64,000 bases of DNA from Leptospira paudalimensis (lineage in GTDB: Bacteria; Spirochaetota; Leptospiria; Leptospirales; Leptospiraceae). How positions within the stretch are numbered: the stretch's first letter is position 1; each line of letters opens with the position of its first letter. The translations under genes were made by a program, and so were the position numbers. The stretch covers positions 3,048,676 to 3,112,675 of the forward strand of contig NZ_JAMQPR010000001.1 in NCBI RefSeq assembly GCF_026151345.1, in the 5' to 3' direction. Positions 28,141-37,973 of this stretch are shown piece by piece. The notes beneath the pieces were generated by a model that saw only the letters and a list, made by a program, of their open reading frames with translations, had not been told where the DNA came from and did no database searches.

Positions 28141-30189
28141 TTAATCAATACTCGTTTCGAACGAATTGGCAATCGTAGAAATTGTTTTTGCCACACTACT
28201 AATCGTGACACTTACGCGGTTTAGATCTTCGGAACTTTGAGCAAGTTCCTGGGCACTACCTGAAAGTGAATTCACACTAACAACCATATCTTCAGAAGTT
28301 CGTTTTTGTTCTTGGCAAGATGTTTCGATTGATTCTGCCAATGACTGCAGTTCTTTGAGTTCGTCTGATACATTGGTTAAACTATTGGATTGAGATGAGA
28401 TTTCACCCTTTAGTTTTTCAACACCTGTTTGAATCCGATTGGATTGGCCAACAATTTCATTTAGAACTTTAACTGTATCATTCACATGATTCACACCAAT
28501 GTTGACTGCTAAATCACTCTTTGCAATTAATGTCATAATATTTTTTACAGAAGTTCTGGTTTTATCAGCAAGTTTTGAAATTTCTTCCGCTACTACAGCA
28601 AAACCTCTTCCCGCATCACCTGCTCGGGCCGCTTCGATACTGGCATTGAGTGCCAGTAAATTTGTTTGTTCAGAGATATCCGTGATCAAATCCACGATCC
28701 CAGAAATTTCTTTTGTTACCAATCGGATCTCTTCCATTGAATTATCCGTACTTCGGATCGATAAATTTCCATTATCCGCTAATTGAGTTGATGCAACAGC
28801 TTCAATCGATAACTGGTTGAGTTCCTTTTCAATATTCACGATGGAATATTCAATATTTCGAATTTCTTCTGCAATTTTAGCAATGTTTTTGGTTTCGTCT
28901 GAAATGGAACCAAACATAACTTCAAAGGAAGAAGATAATTCTTCTAAGGAAGCGGCAGCCTCTTCTGAAGTGGAAGCAAGTCCTGATGCATTATCTGATA
29001 CCGATAGAGCATCATGTTTTAATTGGTCAGAACTTTTTTCAACTTGGTTCACTGAATGTTTCAGTTGCACAATGATATCATGTAATTGGCTTACAAAACG
29101 ATTGATGGAACCTGAAATTTCTCCAATTTCATTTTCACCAAACGAAGGTAGTTTTTTTGTGAGATCGGCATCACCACTCGATAATTCCTCGACTTTCATT
29201 AAAACAGTTTTTAATGGAAGGTTGATACTTTTAAAGATGAGAAAAATCAAAAGTATAGAAACACATAGTGCCACAACAAGAATGAGTATATTGATCAACC
29301 TGTGGAATTTTTGTTCTGACAAACGATCCTTTATCAGGTTTTCAAAAATCAAAATGGAAAAATTTTGAATTTCCGAACCTAAAAATGTTCCCTTATGTAT
29401 GATGTTGAATAACTCATCGGATGAATCCGGTTTGTTCACCTCAGTTATCAATATTTTTTTCAGTTCATCAACATAGGCATTACAAGCCTGGTTTGTTTGG
29501 TCTATGTTCTTTTGAATCTTCTCTTGATAGGTTGGAGCATTCTCCATTGTTTTTTTATAAGAACTTGTGATATTGGTACAAATGTTCTCAATCGCATTGA
29601 TCGATATGATTGATTTTGTATAACTGATATTCGAAAAAGTTTTCCGTTTTCGATTTTCTCCAAGATACTCATCCCGAATTAATTCTTTGAGTTGCCCAAC
29701 ATGTTTCCATAACATAGGAATTTGGAACAGAATGATATCCATTTGGTAATAGGATTCCAGTTTTGGATCCAATATCAAATTCGAATGGTCTCCAATCTTA
29801 ACTGCTAAGTCTTGTGTATCTTCCAAAAAATTGCGAGTTGTCTCTTGGTTGAATCGTTCGTGAGTTAAATACGCATTCCATTTTTGAAATTGTTTTGAAT
29901 TTTCAGAAAGGATTCCTGATTTGAGAATGGCTGCTTTCCCTTCTTCAATCATAGGTTTTAAATCATCTACATTCTCATTCCCAATTTTGAATTTCGGTAA
30001 TGCAACTTTAAATGCAAAATAAACAGGTTTGATGATCTCGATACCTTTCTGTTCTTTCACTGAGAAATCGATTTCCTTGTTTTGCGATTGAATGTACAAA
30101 ACGAGCACAATCAATAAAAACAATAGGACAGGAAGAGGCAAAAGGATCAGTCTGAGTCGAATCGATATATTGGAAAAATAAGAATGCAT
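28141..30189 (-). CDS. Methyl-accepting chemotaxis protein with a long extracytoplasmic domain
   Basis: This 682-residue receptor has membrane helices at about 10-29 and about 298-318, which enclose a helical periplasmic domain of about 270 residues (four-helix-bundle type, no Cache signature that I can see). A HAMP domain ([20 protein letters not shown]) and the signalling hairpin follow. The tip is [20 protein letters not shown] with [16 protein letters not shown] (about 500-540). It signals through CheA/CheW to the flagellar motor. The ligand is unknown. The last residues hold no CheR-tethering pentapeptide (ends FETSID). Confidence 0.88.
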   Translation of the reverse strand: MHSYFSNISIRLRLILLPLPVLLFLLIVLVLYIQSQNKEIDFSVKEQKGIEIIKPVYFAFKVALPKFKIGNENVDDLKPMIEEGKAAILKSGILSENSKQFQKWNAYLTHERFNQETTRNFLEDTQDLAVKIGDHSNLILDPKLESYYQMDIILFQIPMLWKHVGQLKELIRDEYLGENRKRKTFSNISYTKSIISINAIENICTNITSSYKKTMENAPTYQEKIQKNIDQTNQACNAYVDELKKILITEVNKPDSSDELFNIIHKGTFLGSEIQNFSILIFENLIKDRLSEQKFHRLINILILVVALCVSILLIFLIFKSINLPLKTVLMKVEELSSGDADLTKKLPSFGENEIGEISGSINRFVSQLHDIIVQLKHSVNQVEKSSDQLKHDALSVSDNASGLASTSEEAAASLEELSSSFEVMFGSISDETKNIAKIAEEIRNIEYSIVNIEKELNQLSIEAVASTQLADNGNLSIRSTDNSMEEIRLVTKEISGIVDLITDISEQTNLLALNASIEAARAGDAGRGFAVVAEEISKLADKTRTSVKNIMTLIAKSDLAVNIGVNHVNDTVKVLNEIVGQSNRIQTGVEKLKGEISSQSNSLTNVSDELKELQSLAESIETSCQEQKRTSEDMVVSVNSLSGSAQELAQSSEDLNRVSVTISSVAKTISTIANSFETSID

Positions 30190-30488
30190 ACGAGTGATTT
30201 CCCTCTTTCAGTAGTATGCAGTTTATTACCTGTAGAGAATTAGAAAATAAAATAATATAGAATGCGAAAATTATGAAATCAATTTAATGCCTTTCCTTCT
30301 CCCTAAGTTTCAAAATTCGGTGTAAGTACTAATTTTAAAAAATTATGTCATTTGCATCCAACAGCGTTTGAAAGAAAAACTGAATCGAAATGGTAAGGAT
30401 AACCTTAAAATGGATTTCTGGAACCGTCATTCAATGTTTCTTCCATCCCAATCCATAGGTTTCTGTAACTTCATTGTTTGGTTGTTTT
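30190..30488. other. Intergenic stretch with no recognisable gene
   Basis: This AT-rich stretch lies between the chemoreceptor start and the end of the SH3 lipoprotein gene, both on the minus strand. It must hold the chemoreceptor promoter, but I cannot point to clear -35 and -10 boxes. No strong hairpin was found. Confidence 0.4.
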
Positions 30489-31850
30489 CTATTTTATCTT
30501 TTCCAAATTCCCTTTGAGAAACTTATACCGAACAACCTTTTTTGCCGTTTCGGAAAACCTTTCATCAAACGGACATCCATCAACCGTTCCATCAAAGGCA
30601 AACTCAATTCGATCCTCAACGAATCTCACTCCACTAATTTCATCTTCTGGTCTAAATTGTAATACTGGAGAATAATCTCCATTTTGATAAACAAAGAGAT
30701 CTCCCATAAAACTATTTAACCCATCCGTATAACAAACAAAGATCTCTGGAATTTTATCTTGGTTTATATCCCCGAAATACAACTGAGATGCTTCTGTTAA
30801 ATGGAAATAATCCTTCTTTTGATTTTGGTAAACATAGATCGAAGATCCAAGGTTAATTTCTCTGGTCGTATACTCAACTTGAAAGAAATTATGTAGGTAT
30901 TTTTCACTCTCTTCTAACTTTTTAACCGATAGTGCTTTGTAGTTTTCTACATTCAGAATTTTTAATAACTTTGGATCAAAGTTTTTCGCGTATTTTTTCT
31001 CCGTATAAGATTTTACATTTTCAACCAATGTAACATATTTTTCGGAAATCCAAAGGGTCATCGCATCGCATCCTTCAATGTCATTATAAAGTTCATCTAC
31101 TAAATAATAATTGATTCCTTTATGATTCGAAATGCCCGAGATGAGTTCGATACCTCCATGAATGTCTGAATTATATCCATTTTCTTTACTGCCACAATAA
31201 GAAGGAAGGCGATCATCATCCTTTGAGGCACCAGGGAATGCCACAAAACCATCCAGGTTACGTATATCCATCCAAAGTTTGTTTTTGTTTAATATGGGAA
31301 CATTTATATAATGGGAATTTTTATAAGTAAATCCTCCATAGATAAATCCTATTTCACCTTTTTCGGTTTTAACCAAATACCATACATCAAAATTTGAATC
31401 AATCTGCTGAAATAGTCTTCCAATAGCAAGGACAAAAACTTTCTTATTTTTCTGCAACAAACTGATAACCTTTGCATCTAAAAAAGGTTTATTTCGTAAT
31501 CTTAGATTCTCTCTATTCGTGGAAACACTGTTGTAATCGCTTTCTTCTATATTATAGAATACAGAGATAAAATTATCTTTTATTTCAGTATAAAAAGTTC
31601 TCGGAACAAATCCTATTTTTCCACCATAAGACACCTTCCAAAAATTACGATTAGTATCGTCTATTACATCCATCTTCGCCCCTTCTGGAATGATTAGGAG
31701 AATTTCACTCTTTACATCTGTATTTTTGTATAAAGGAGATTTTTGAATTGCAAAAGCAAATCCGCTGACAACGTTTTGTTCTTCATTGAAAGATTGCATT
31801 TTTTTGCATCCAATAGATATGATGAGAAACAAACAAAGAATTATCTTCAT
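30489..31850 (-). CDS. SH3-domain lipoprotein
   Basis: From the ATG at 31850 the product is 453 residues and begins MKIILCLFLIISIGCKKMQS, a signal peptide with lipobox SIGC. A longer frame adds 28 residues that spoil the signal. Two bacterial SH3-type modules follow: about 20-90 (KGDVIDDTNRNFWKVSYGG-like beta pattern) and about 105-170 (ENLRLRNKPFLDAKVISLLQ). The C-terminal part has an EF-hand-like or beta-propeller-like calcium motif (FGDINQDKIPEIFVCYTDG). It is surface- or periplasm-anchored and may bind peptidoglycan or protein ligands. The DINQDK loop suggests metal binding (inference). Confidence 0.7.
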   Translation of the reverse strand: MKIILCLFLIISIGCKKMQSFNEEQNVVSGFAFAIQKSPLYKNTDVKSEILLIIPEGAKMDVIDDTNRNFWKVSYGGKIGFVPRTFYTEIKDNFISVFYNIEESDYNSVSTNRENLRLRNKPFLDAKVISLLQKNKKVFVLAIGRLFQQIDSNFDVWYLVKTEKGEIGFIYGGFTYKNSHYINVPILNKNKLWMDIRNLDGFVAFPGASKDDDRLPSYCGSKENGYNSDIHGGIELISGISNHKGINYYLVDELYNDIEGCDAMTLWISEKYVTLVENVKSYTEKKYAKNFDPKLLKILNVENYKALSVKKLEESEKYLHNFFQVEYTTREINLGSSIYVYQNQKKDYFHLTEASQLYFGDINQDKIPEIFVCYTDGLNSFMGDLFVYQNGDYSPVLQFRPEDEISGVRFVEDRIEFAFDGTVDGCPFDERFSETAKKVVRYKFLKGNLEKIK

Positions 31851-32026
31851 ATAAGCCAATTTAGCTTTGTTTCTATTCTTCCTTTCAAGTATTTTTACAA
31901 AGCCAATCCCTACTTCCTCCATAGTCCCGATCATTTAACACAATCTTACTTTAACCAAGATAAACTTTCTGCATTTTTTACAATCTAACAATCGATAGAA
32001 TTCTTATCATTCCTCCCGACAACAAC

Positions 32027-32259
32027 ATCGAATCCCAATCCAATTCATTCTTAAATAACTTTTATACTTGTACACAATTTCCCAATAAAATCGAGGCCTT
32101 TCCTAACAATGGCATGGGCGCCGCAAAGCATCCACGGATGGATGCGAGCGGGAGCTTTGGCCATGGAGGGCCAAGCGAACGCAAGGCGCCTATTTGCTTT
32201 TGAGAAAAAACTATATCGTTGAAGTGGGAAATTGATAAGTGGGTGGATGACGGGATTCG
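32027..32259 (-). repeat. Direct repeat copy 1 with a tRNA-His 3' remnant
   Basis: This unit is about 80% identical, by eye, to copy 2 at 32408-32641. It ends with the last ~17 bases of tRNA-His (GGGTGGATGACGGGATTCG on the plus strand) and then departs from the gene sequence, so it is a broken copy of the tRNA tail plus its downstream DNA. Inside it a hairpin core (GCATCCA with TGGATGC; TTGGCC with GGCCAA) is closed by GGCGCC arms. It does not encode a working tRNA. Confidence 0.8.
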
Positions 32260-32351
32260 CCTTCCACGGTTCTCCCATCCAGGTCGAACTCGTTCCAGGC
32301 CGTCTTTTGCGGGCCCTCGCGCGTCCTTGCGCTCGGTCGTTCTCGCTTAAC

Positions 32352-32383
32352 GCCAATTAGGCAAGGTGTCTTGCCAAATTGGC
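32352..32383. repeat. Strong inverted repeat between the two direct repeats
   Basis: GCCAATTaGGCAAG and CTTGCCaAATTGGC are complementary apart from one A/A mismatch and flank a GTGT loop. With its 13 paired bases it may act as a terminator hairpin for minus-strand transcripts or be a remnant of a mobile sequence. There is no run of T on either side. Confidence 0.55.
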
Positions 32384-32407
32384 TACTCGAACTCTATCGC
32401 AAAATCG

Positions 32408-32641
32408 TTCGAATCCCAATTCAATTCATTCTTAAGTAAATTCTATACTTGTACGCAATTTCCCAATGAAATCGAAGTTTTTTCCCAACAAGTCCACTAA
32501 CGCCGCAAAGCATCCACGGATGGATGCGGGCGAGAGCTTTGGCCATGGAGGGCCAAGCGAACGCAAGGCGCTCGTGGACTTTTTGGGAAAAATTATATTC
32601 GTTAAAGGGGAAATTTACAAGTGGGTGGATGACGGGATTCG
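32408..32641 (-). repeat. Direct repeat copy 2, downstream of tRNA-His
   Basis: This is the intact copy, which reads into the tRNA-His gene. It contains a long hairpin from 32484 to 32587: CCCAA, AAGTCCAC and CGCC on the left pair with GGCG, GTGGACTT and TTGGG on the right. The core holds GCATCCA (32510-32516) with TGGATGC (32521-32527) and TTGGCC (32539-32544) with GGCCAA (32551-32556). Copy 1 has a different arm sequence that is still self-complementary. Confidence 0.75.
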
Positions 32642-32696
32642 AACCCGCGACGACCGGTACCACAAACCGGGGCTCTACCGCTGAACTACATCCACC
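32624..32696 (-). tRNA. tRNA-His (GTG)
   Basis: The reverse complement reads GGTGGATGTAGTTCAGCGGT and folds as a cloverleaf. The acceptor stem is GTGGATG with CATCCAC, with the extra 5' G(-1) opposite C73 typical of tRNA-His. The anticodon loop reads TTGTGGT (anticodon GTG) and the T arm has GGTTCGAATCC. A full CCA end is not encoded. Copy 1 of the nearby repeat keeps only the 3' tail of this gene. Confidence 0.93.
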
Positions 32697-32713
32697 GTTT
32701 CTAGAACAATCAT

Positions 32714-32787
32714 CGACCCGAGAGGGATTCGAACCCCCGACCAACTGCTTAGAAGGCAGTTGCTCTATCCAGCTGAGCTACCGGGTC
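32714..32787 (-). tRNA. tRNA-Arg (TCT)
   Basis: The reverse complement begins GACCCGGTAGCTCAGCTGGA and has the anticodon stem around CTTCTAA (anticodon TCT), a T arm with GGTTCGAATCC, and an acceptor 3' strand TCGGGTC. It lies 17 bp upstream of tRNA-His in transcription order and is read in the same direction. Confidence 0.93.
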
Positions 32788-32804
32788 AGATAGAACCAAC
32801 TGAT

Positions 32805-32876
32805 TCGGGATGACAGGATTTGAACCTGCGACCCTCTGTACCCAAAACAGATGCGCTACCACTGCGCTACATCCCG
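32805..32876 (-). tRNA. tRNA-Pro (TGG)
   Basis: The reverse complement begins CGGGATGTAGCGCAGTGGTA; the acceptor stem CGGGATG pairs with CATCCCG. The anticodon loop reads TTTTGGGTA (anticodon TGG), and the T arm has GGTTCAAATCC. It is the first of three tRNA genes in a row, and lies 59 bp downstream of the TPR gene that ends the sppA operon. Confidence 0.93.
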
Positions 32877-32935
32877 AGAAAGTCCTTGAAACACCAGTGT
32901 TTTTGGAAGAAGGACTGTGTCAACAAAAGGGAGAT

Positions 32936-33607
32936 TTATTTCTTCAGGTTCTTGAGTCTTTCGAGGAGGACGGGGTGGTTTGGGTTCTTTTGTAAGGCCT
33001 TACGATATGCCTTCCAAGCTTCTTCTGGTTTCCCATTGGTTTGCAAAAAATACCCAAAGCTATCCAAATAGGCCGGATTATTGGGATCCAGTTCTAATGC
33101 TTTTTTTAAGGATCGAATGGCTTCGGCTCTTTCCTCTGCTGTTAGTTTCTTTTTTAAAGCGAGTAAGTAACCAAGGGAATTCAAACTATTTTTATAATCA
33201 GGATTAGCTTTTAAAATCCGTCTGTGGATGGAGATCGCATCTTCCAAACGGTGGGTGTATTCATATACATGGGCCAAAAACGAGAGGAGTTTGGCATCAT
33301 CTACCGCAATTTGTAATCGTTCCTTGATGATCCCTTCCGCAGATTCCCATTCTTTGAGTTCCACAAGGGAAAATACTTTTAGTCGGTACACATTGTCCAG
33401 TTCTATGAAACCTGGGTATTCACTTAAGATTCGATCCAAAACTTGGATTGTTTTTTTAAAGTTTTTCGTTTGGAAACAACACAAAGCAAAATTGTATAAG
33501 AGGATAGGATCCTCTGGATTTTGCAATAATGCTTGGTCGAGAAGGTTTAAAGCCATGGCATAATTGCCTTTGTTCATATAAGAAAGGTAATCGTTGTCTA
33601 CTGCCAT
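32936..33607 (-). CDS. TPR protein, last gene of the sppA-surE operon
   Basis: This 223-residue soluble protein is built of tetratricopeptide repeats. Clear units are GNYAMALNLLDQALLQNPED (about 13-32), KNFKKTIQVLDRILSEYPG, HRLEDAISIHRRILKANPDY and GKPEEAWKAYRKALQKNPNH (C-terminal). Such arrays scaffold protein complexes. It has no signal peptide and starts 5 bp after the surE stop, so it belongs to the same transcript. The three tRNA genes follow in the same direction. Confidence 0.85.
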   Translation of the reverse strand: MAVDNDYLSYMNKGNYAMALNLLDQALLQNPEDPILLYNFALCCFQTKNFKKTIQVLDRILSEYPGFIELDNVYRLKVFSLVELKEWESAEGIIKERLQIAVDDAKLLSFLAHVYEYTHRLEDAISIHRRILKANPDYKNSLNSLGYLLALKKKLTAEERAEAIRSLKKALELDPNNPAYLDSFGYFLQTNGKPEEAWKAYRKALQKNPNHPVLLERLKNLKK

Positions 33608-33612
33608 AGGTT

Positions 33613-34353
33613 TTATTTGGTTTGTAATTCCTTCAGACGATTTTTTTCTGTTAGGTCCAATTGGATCGGTGTCACAGGGATTTTTCCTTGGTAATAGGCT
33701 TCAAAGTCTGTTCCCGTTTCCTCATCATGACCGAGCAAACTTCCGTTTAACTGAAATTCGCTGACACCTTCAATGATTTGTTTTTTCTCATACTTTTCGG
33801 AATAACGCCTGCGACCGAGTCTTGTAAAAACAAGTTCACTGATGGTTCCCGTTCCACGGACTTCAGGAGGAAAATTTAAATTCCATATTTCTCCAGACTG
33901 GATTTGGGATTTGTATTTTTCTAAGAAAGTTAATACAAGTTGTGCTTCCTTTTCATACCCATCTTCTGGATCAATGCGACCAGAACTCACTGCAAGAGAA
34001 GGGATACCATGTAAAGCACCATGTTTAGCCGCACCAACTGTCCCTGAATAATGCACATCATAACCCATGTTCACACCTCTGTTGATCCCAGAGATGACAA
34101 AGTCAATTTTTGGAAAAATATCTGCATACAAACCAATGTTCACACAATCCACAGGGAATCCATCAGCGATGTAATGGTTGTCATTGATCCGTTCGACTCT
34201 CATCCCTTGGAAAACAGTCAGTGCCATGGAAGTCACAGATCGTTCTTTGAGAGGAGCAATGAGGTATGTTTTGTAAGATTTGCCAAGGACTCGTTCCAAA
34301 GCCTTAATACCGGCGGAAGAGATTCCGTCGTCATTTGTAATGAGTAAATTCAA
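33613..34353 (-). CDS. surE: 5'/3'-nucleotidase SurE
   Basis: This 246-residue enzyme dephosphorylates nucleoside monophosphates and helps survival in stationary phase. The N-terminal LLITNDDGISSAGI carries the metal-binding Asp pair. SVTSMALTV, FVISGINRGVNMGYDVHYSGT and GAAKHGALHG are further family motifs. The start is TTG at 34353, directly after the stop of the YIP1 gene (TAA then TTG), which suggests reinitiation. The usual E. coli length is about 250. Confidence 0.93.
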   Translation of the reverse strand: MNLLITNDDGISSAGIKALERVLGKSYKTYLIAPLKERSVTSMALTVFQGMRVERINDNHYIADGFPVDCVNIGLYADIFPKIDFVISGINRGVNMGYDVHYSGTVGAAKHGALHGIPSLAVSSGRIDPEDGYEKEAQLVLTFLEKYKSQIQSGEIWNLNFPPEVRGTGTISELVFTRLGRRRYSEKYEKKQIIEGVSEFQLNGSLLGHDEETGTDFEAYYQGKIPVTPIQLDLTEKNRLKELQTK

Positions 34354-34962
34354 TTAAAAACCGCCTGATACCGATTGCAGGACACTCGTTGCTGTGTACA
34401 AATTCATTAAAAATGGAAACAAAATGGTTAATCCCAAAGCATAAAAGGAAAAACGTATCGAATCGCGATTTTTCAGTTCATAAATGGATTTGAGTCCACG
34501 TGCAATGACCAAACCATACAACATTATGAAAGTAAGTAATAAAAAAAATCCTGAACCTACACCCGATAATCCAATAGCATGGATCACAATACAAACGGGA
34601 GCAAATAACAAAAAGAGTACGGTCGCGTGCCTTGCAAACATTACAAGGAACAAAAGTTTTTGTGTTCTTCCTTTTTTTTGCACATAATAATCAGCAACCA
34701 GTGAATAGAAAAATGGAAAAAATCGAAACAATATTAAATTCGCAAGAAATCCAAAAAATAGAAACGACAAGGTAGAAACTGTATAAGGTGCAGATAAAAT
34801 ACTCATCCCCACTGACAACGACAATGCGGACAAAATCGAAAACAACCAACTAGAACTAGGACTTAAGGCAAAAGGAATTTCTTTTACTTCTTCTGAATAA
34901 CGGAGTGGGTCGAGAAATACCAACTCCAATGTATCTACCAAATCAAAGAAAAAATCTCTCAT
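34354..34962 (-). CDS. Multi-pass membrane protein, YIP1-like
   Basis: The 202-residue product has five predicted membrane helices and an N-terminal soluble start ([20 protein letters not shown]). The Tyr/Phe-rich loops and the helix pattern are those of YIP1-domain membrane proteins; this is a topology-based call. Function in bacteria is unknown. The start overlaps the sppA stop by 4 bp, and its stop touches the surE start, so all are translated from one messenger. Confidence 0.6.
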   Translation of the reverse strand: MRDFFFDLVDTLELVFLDPLRYSEEVKEIPFALSPSSSWLFSILSALSLSVGMSILSAPYTVSTLSFLFFGFLANLILFRFFPFFYSLVADYYVQKKGRTQKLLFLVMFARHATVLFLLFAPVCIVIHAIGLSGVGSGFFLLLTFIMLYGLVIARGLKSIYELKNRDSIRFSFYALGLTILFPFLMNLYTATSVLQSVSGGF

Positions 34963-35924
34963 AACATTAATTTTCCGAGGGATGTAGGAAGGATCACAAG
35001 AACTTGCGATTGCAAAAGAGATCTAATTTTTGCAGTTTGCGATCCTTCACCCAAAAACTTAACACCTAAGGAACGTATCATTCGTTCAAATGGCGAATAT
35101 TCCTGTTCAAAAAGTGGGATTTCACCTTCGTATTGGCAAAGTTCTGAGAGTTTTTTATGGGCTTCTCGCCTTCCACCAATATCATCTACTAGTTTGTTGC
35201 GGAAAGCATCTTCCCCTGAATAAATTTTTCCTTCTGCTAACTCTTCAATGGATTTCACAGTTTTGTTTCGACCTTTGGCAACATCTTCAACAAACTTACG
35301 ATAGGTGTCTTGGAGTTGTTTTCCAATCATATCATCTTCTTCGTTTGTCGAGTCACGAAACGGAGAATACATATCTTTGTATTTTCCTGCTTTGTAAGTG
35401 CGAACCGCCACGCCGTACCGATCGAGAAGTCCCTTTACATTCGGAGCAAATGAGATAACACCAATGGATCCTGTGATGGTTCCATTTTCGGCAAAGATAT
35501 AATCGGATGCAGAGGCTATGTAGTACCCACCAGAGGCAGCTACATCTTTCATACTCACCACAATCTTTTTTGTTTTTCGTAAATGTAGCAGTTCGTTAAA
35601 AATCTCTTGGGAAGCAGCAACGGTTCCGCCAGGAGAGTTGATTTCGAGAAGTATCCCTTTGATGTTACCGTCCTCTTCCAGATCACGTAATTGGCGTAAA
35701 ATGGTGTCGGCACCAGTCGAATCAAATGTGGATTCCCCAGAGTGGATTTCGCCTACGATCGGTATGACGACAGCACCGATTTCACTGGCTTGGAAAAGAC
35801 TCCCGCCCGTCCCACTCGAGTAACGAGCAAGGCTTGATCCCGAGAAAAGGATCGCAATTCCGAGAATTGTGGCAATGGTGGAGAACAAAAAGGAGAGAAA
35901 GAGAAGAAATTGGTTTCTTTCCAT
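34959..35924 (-). CDS. sppA: Signal peptide peptidase SppA (36K type)
   Basis: This 321-residue inner-membrane serine protease degrades leftover signal peptides. It has an N-terminal membrane anchor (about 8-28), then [15 protein letters not shown], the catalytic Ser in [10 protein letters not shown] (about 130) and the catalytic Lys in the segment [13 protein letters not shown] (about 182). It is the single-domain form rather than the fused 67-kDa E. coli type. It begins a four-gene run with the YIP1 protein, SurE and the TPR protein. Confidence 0.93.
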   Translation of the reverse strand: MERNQFLLFLSFLFSTIATILGIAILFSGSSLARYSSGTGGSLFQASEIGAVVIPIVGEIHSGESTFDSTGADTILRQLRDLEEDGNIKGILLEINSPGGTVAASQEIFNELLHLRKTKKIVVSMKDVAASGGYYIASASDYIFAENGTITGSIGVISFAPNVKGLLDRYGVAVRTYKAGKYKDMYSPFRDSTNEEDDMIGKQLQDTYRKFVEDVAKGRNKTVKSIEELAEGKIYSGEDAFRNKLVDDIGGRREAHKKLSELCQYEGEIPLFEQEYSPFERMIRSLGVKFLGEGSQTAKIRSLLQSQVLVILPTSLGKLML

Positions 35925-36098
35925 AAACTCTCACTAGCAAAACTGTGTAAAAACCCGAGTCAACTTTAATAATTCTTTACTTTTTTTTAGAAAAAGTTTA
36001 TTTTCCTTGTACGGGTCATCCGAAAATTAGACAGGTAGTCATAGGATTTATGTCCAGGCACCGCCGAGACATAAGGCCTTTACCAAGGAAGGTAGGAC

Positions 36099-36614
36099 AT
36101 GGATGTTCGTCTCAATCGTCTCCTCAACTCAGCCGAAAAATTAATCCAGGACAAAAAAGACACCAAAGATGTCTCTGGAAAAGCAGGAAACCAAATACAA
36201 AAGGCAGAAGAAAAATCTGACTTTGTGGTAAGCCTTCCTGTACAGTACCACAATATCCAATCACGGCTCACAGAATTACAAAAACAACTTTCGAAGGAAC
36301 AATCTCGGATTGGACTTTTGGAAGACAATACCCAAGAAGAAAACAAACTCAAAGAACTTTTGTTTGAGGGAGAACCACTCTTTCCAGAGTTAGGTGAAGG
36401 AAACAAATCCAAACCGGAAATTTTGGAAACAAGTAAAGCAACGGTTTCTGGGCTCCTTGCGGAACTCAGGAAAAAAGAAGTAGAAAGTGAAAATATCTTT
36501 TCTCTTGGTATGATGTTGAATCCTGAAGAGTTTAAGGGAAAAATTGGATCGGTTTCGACTGCTTCCATGAAACCGATTTCAGAAACAATGGTCAAACGTC
36601 TCCTCGGCGGTTAA
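36099..36614 (+). CDS. Coiled-coil protein of unknown function
   Basis: This 171-residue protein is very hydrophilic and helical, with long Glu/Lys/Gln stretches (for example LTELQKQLSKEQSRIGLLED). No signal peptide or membrane helix is visible. The ribosome binding site GGAAGGTAGG precedes the ATG. A minus-strand frame of the same length lies opposite, but it is Ser/Phe-rich and has no such signal. It is followed, without a gap, by the permease gene. Confidence 0.65.
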   Translation: MDVRLNRLLNSAEKLIQDKKDTKDVSGKAGNQIQKAEEKSDFVVSLPVQYHNIQSRLTELQKQLSKEQSRIGLLEDNTQEENKLKELLFEGEPLFPELGEGNKSKPEILETSKATVSGLLAELRKKEVESENIFSLGMMLNPEEFKGKIGSVSTASMKPISETMVKRLLGG

Positions 36615-37973
36615 TTGGAATTAAAACGTAGCCTCAATACTTTTGATTCCGTCTCCGTTTTATTCTCATCGATGGTGGGATCGGGGATCTTTTTCACTTC
36701 TGGGTATTTAATTAAAGAAACAGGAAACCTTTGGATTGTCCTCCTATGTTGGATCATCGGTGGTTTACTTGCTTTGTCTGGATCCATCACATATGCTTAT
36801 GCTGCAAGACTCCTCCCCTTTGCAGGCGGAGACTATGTATACTTAAAAGTTGCCTACTCTCCAGCCATCGCGTTTATGAGTGGTTGGTCCTCTTTACTCA
36901 CTAATTTTTCTGCCTGTGTATCTGTACTTGCCTTAGCCTTTGGTAAGTATGTCCAAATTTTATTCCCTGAACTGCCCTACTTTGAATCACCAACTTACAC
37001 TTTGTTAGGTCTAGACTTACAAGTAAGTTCCCTTACCCTAATTGGAATTTTGCCTATTCTCTTTTTTAGTGGATTGAATTATTTTGGGATTAAGTCTGCG
37101 GTTCGCGTACAAAATGTATTTGCTGTTTTAAAAATTACAGGACTACTTTTATTTTTGGCACTTGGGTTCAGTATTGGTTCTACACATTGGAATTACCTTC
37201 TTAACTCTCCTTTCCCAAATATCTTAGAACTTTCCTTTTATTCCAAAGTGCTCATCGGAATTGTACCCGTATCCTTTTCTTACCTTGGGTGGAATATGAT
37301 CACTTACATTGCCGAAGAAGTGAAAAACCCTGAAAAAACAATTATACGTTCCGCGATCACAGCTTGTTTTCTTGTCGCTGGACTTTATTTTGCAATCAAT
37401 TTACTTTTTGTAATATCAGCGCCTATCGATGAATTAGCGGGCCAAGATGGGATTGGTGCCATCGCCTTTCAAAAGTTATTCGGAGTTAATTATTCGGTAT
37501 TAACTACAAGTTTTATAGCCTGGGTGATTTTAGGATCAATGTCTGCCATTCTCATTGGAGGAAGTCGAGTTTACTTTGCCATGGCAAGGGATGGAGTGTT
37601 TTTACCTTCGTTTTCCAAAGTCCATCCCAAATGGCATAGTCCTTATGTTTCTATTTTTTTTCAGGGTTTTGTTGCGATTTTATTTTTGTTTGTAAAAGAA
37701 ATTGAAGCACTTCTTTATATGATCACGTGTTCGATTCTTATTCTGTCTTGCCTCACTGCGGCTACACCATTTCGATTTGAAAAAATGGGTATGAAATCTG
37801 ATTATAAAATACCTTTTTACCCTCTACCAATCTTTTTGTATATATTTGCTAACATTGCTGTGATGGTGATTTTGTTTGTCGAAAAACCAATCACTGCTTC
37901 TTGGGGGCTAATGATCACACTGATCGCATTGCCTGTATATTATCTACTTCGATTGGACAAAAAACTTCGTTAG
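36615..37973 (+). CDS. APC-family amino acid permease
   Basis: This 452-residue protein has about 12 membrane helices. The first reads VSVLFSSMVGSGIFFTSGYL (about 9-28), with the GSGIF substrate-binding motif of the amino acid-polyamine-organocation family, and later TYIAEEVKNPEKTI, the conserved loop with a Glu-Glu pair. The start is TTG directly after the previous stop (TAA). The substrate is unknown; relatives move amino acids or exchange them. The last 4 bp overlap the antiporter gene on the other strand. Confidence 0.9.
   Translation: MELKRSLNTFDSVSVLFSSMVGSGIFFTSGYLIKETGNLWIVLLCWIIGGLLALSGSITYAYAARLLPFAGGDYVYLKVAYSPAIAFMSGWSSLLTNFSACVSVLALAFGKYVQILFPELPYFESPTYTLLGLDLQVSSLTLIGILPILFFSGLNYFGIKSAVRVQNVFAVLKITGLLLFLALGFSIGSTHWNYLLNSPFPNILELSFYSKVLIGIVPVSFSYLGWNMITYIAEEVKNPEKTIIRSAITACFLVAGLYFAINLLFVISAPIDELAGQDGIGAIAFQKLFGVNYSVLTTSFIAWVILGSMSAILIGGSRVYFAMARDGVFLPSFSKVHPKWHSPYVSIFFQGFVAILFLFVKEIEALLYMITCSILILSCLTAATPFRFEKMGMKSDYKIPFYPLPIFLYIFANIAVMVILFVEKPITASWGLMITLIALPVYYLLRLDKKLR

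Noticed and set aside
32240..32262. A second tRNA-His gene in repeat copy 1
   Set aside because: Only the 3' acceptor and T-arm part is present; the anticodon and 5' half are missing.
32421..32744. Frames across the tRNA genes and direct repeats
   Set aside because: They overlap clear tRNA cloverleafs and repeated non-coding DNA, so they are not genes.
36080..36595. Minus-strand frame of 171 codons opposite the coiled-coil gene
   Set aside because: The plus-strand gene has a ribosome binding site and a plausible helical product, while the minus-strand product is Ser/Phe-rich and lacks both.
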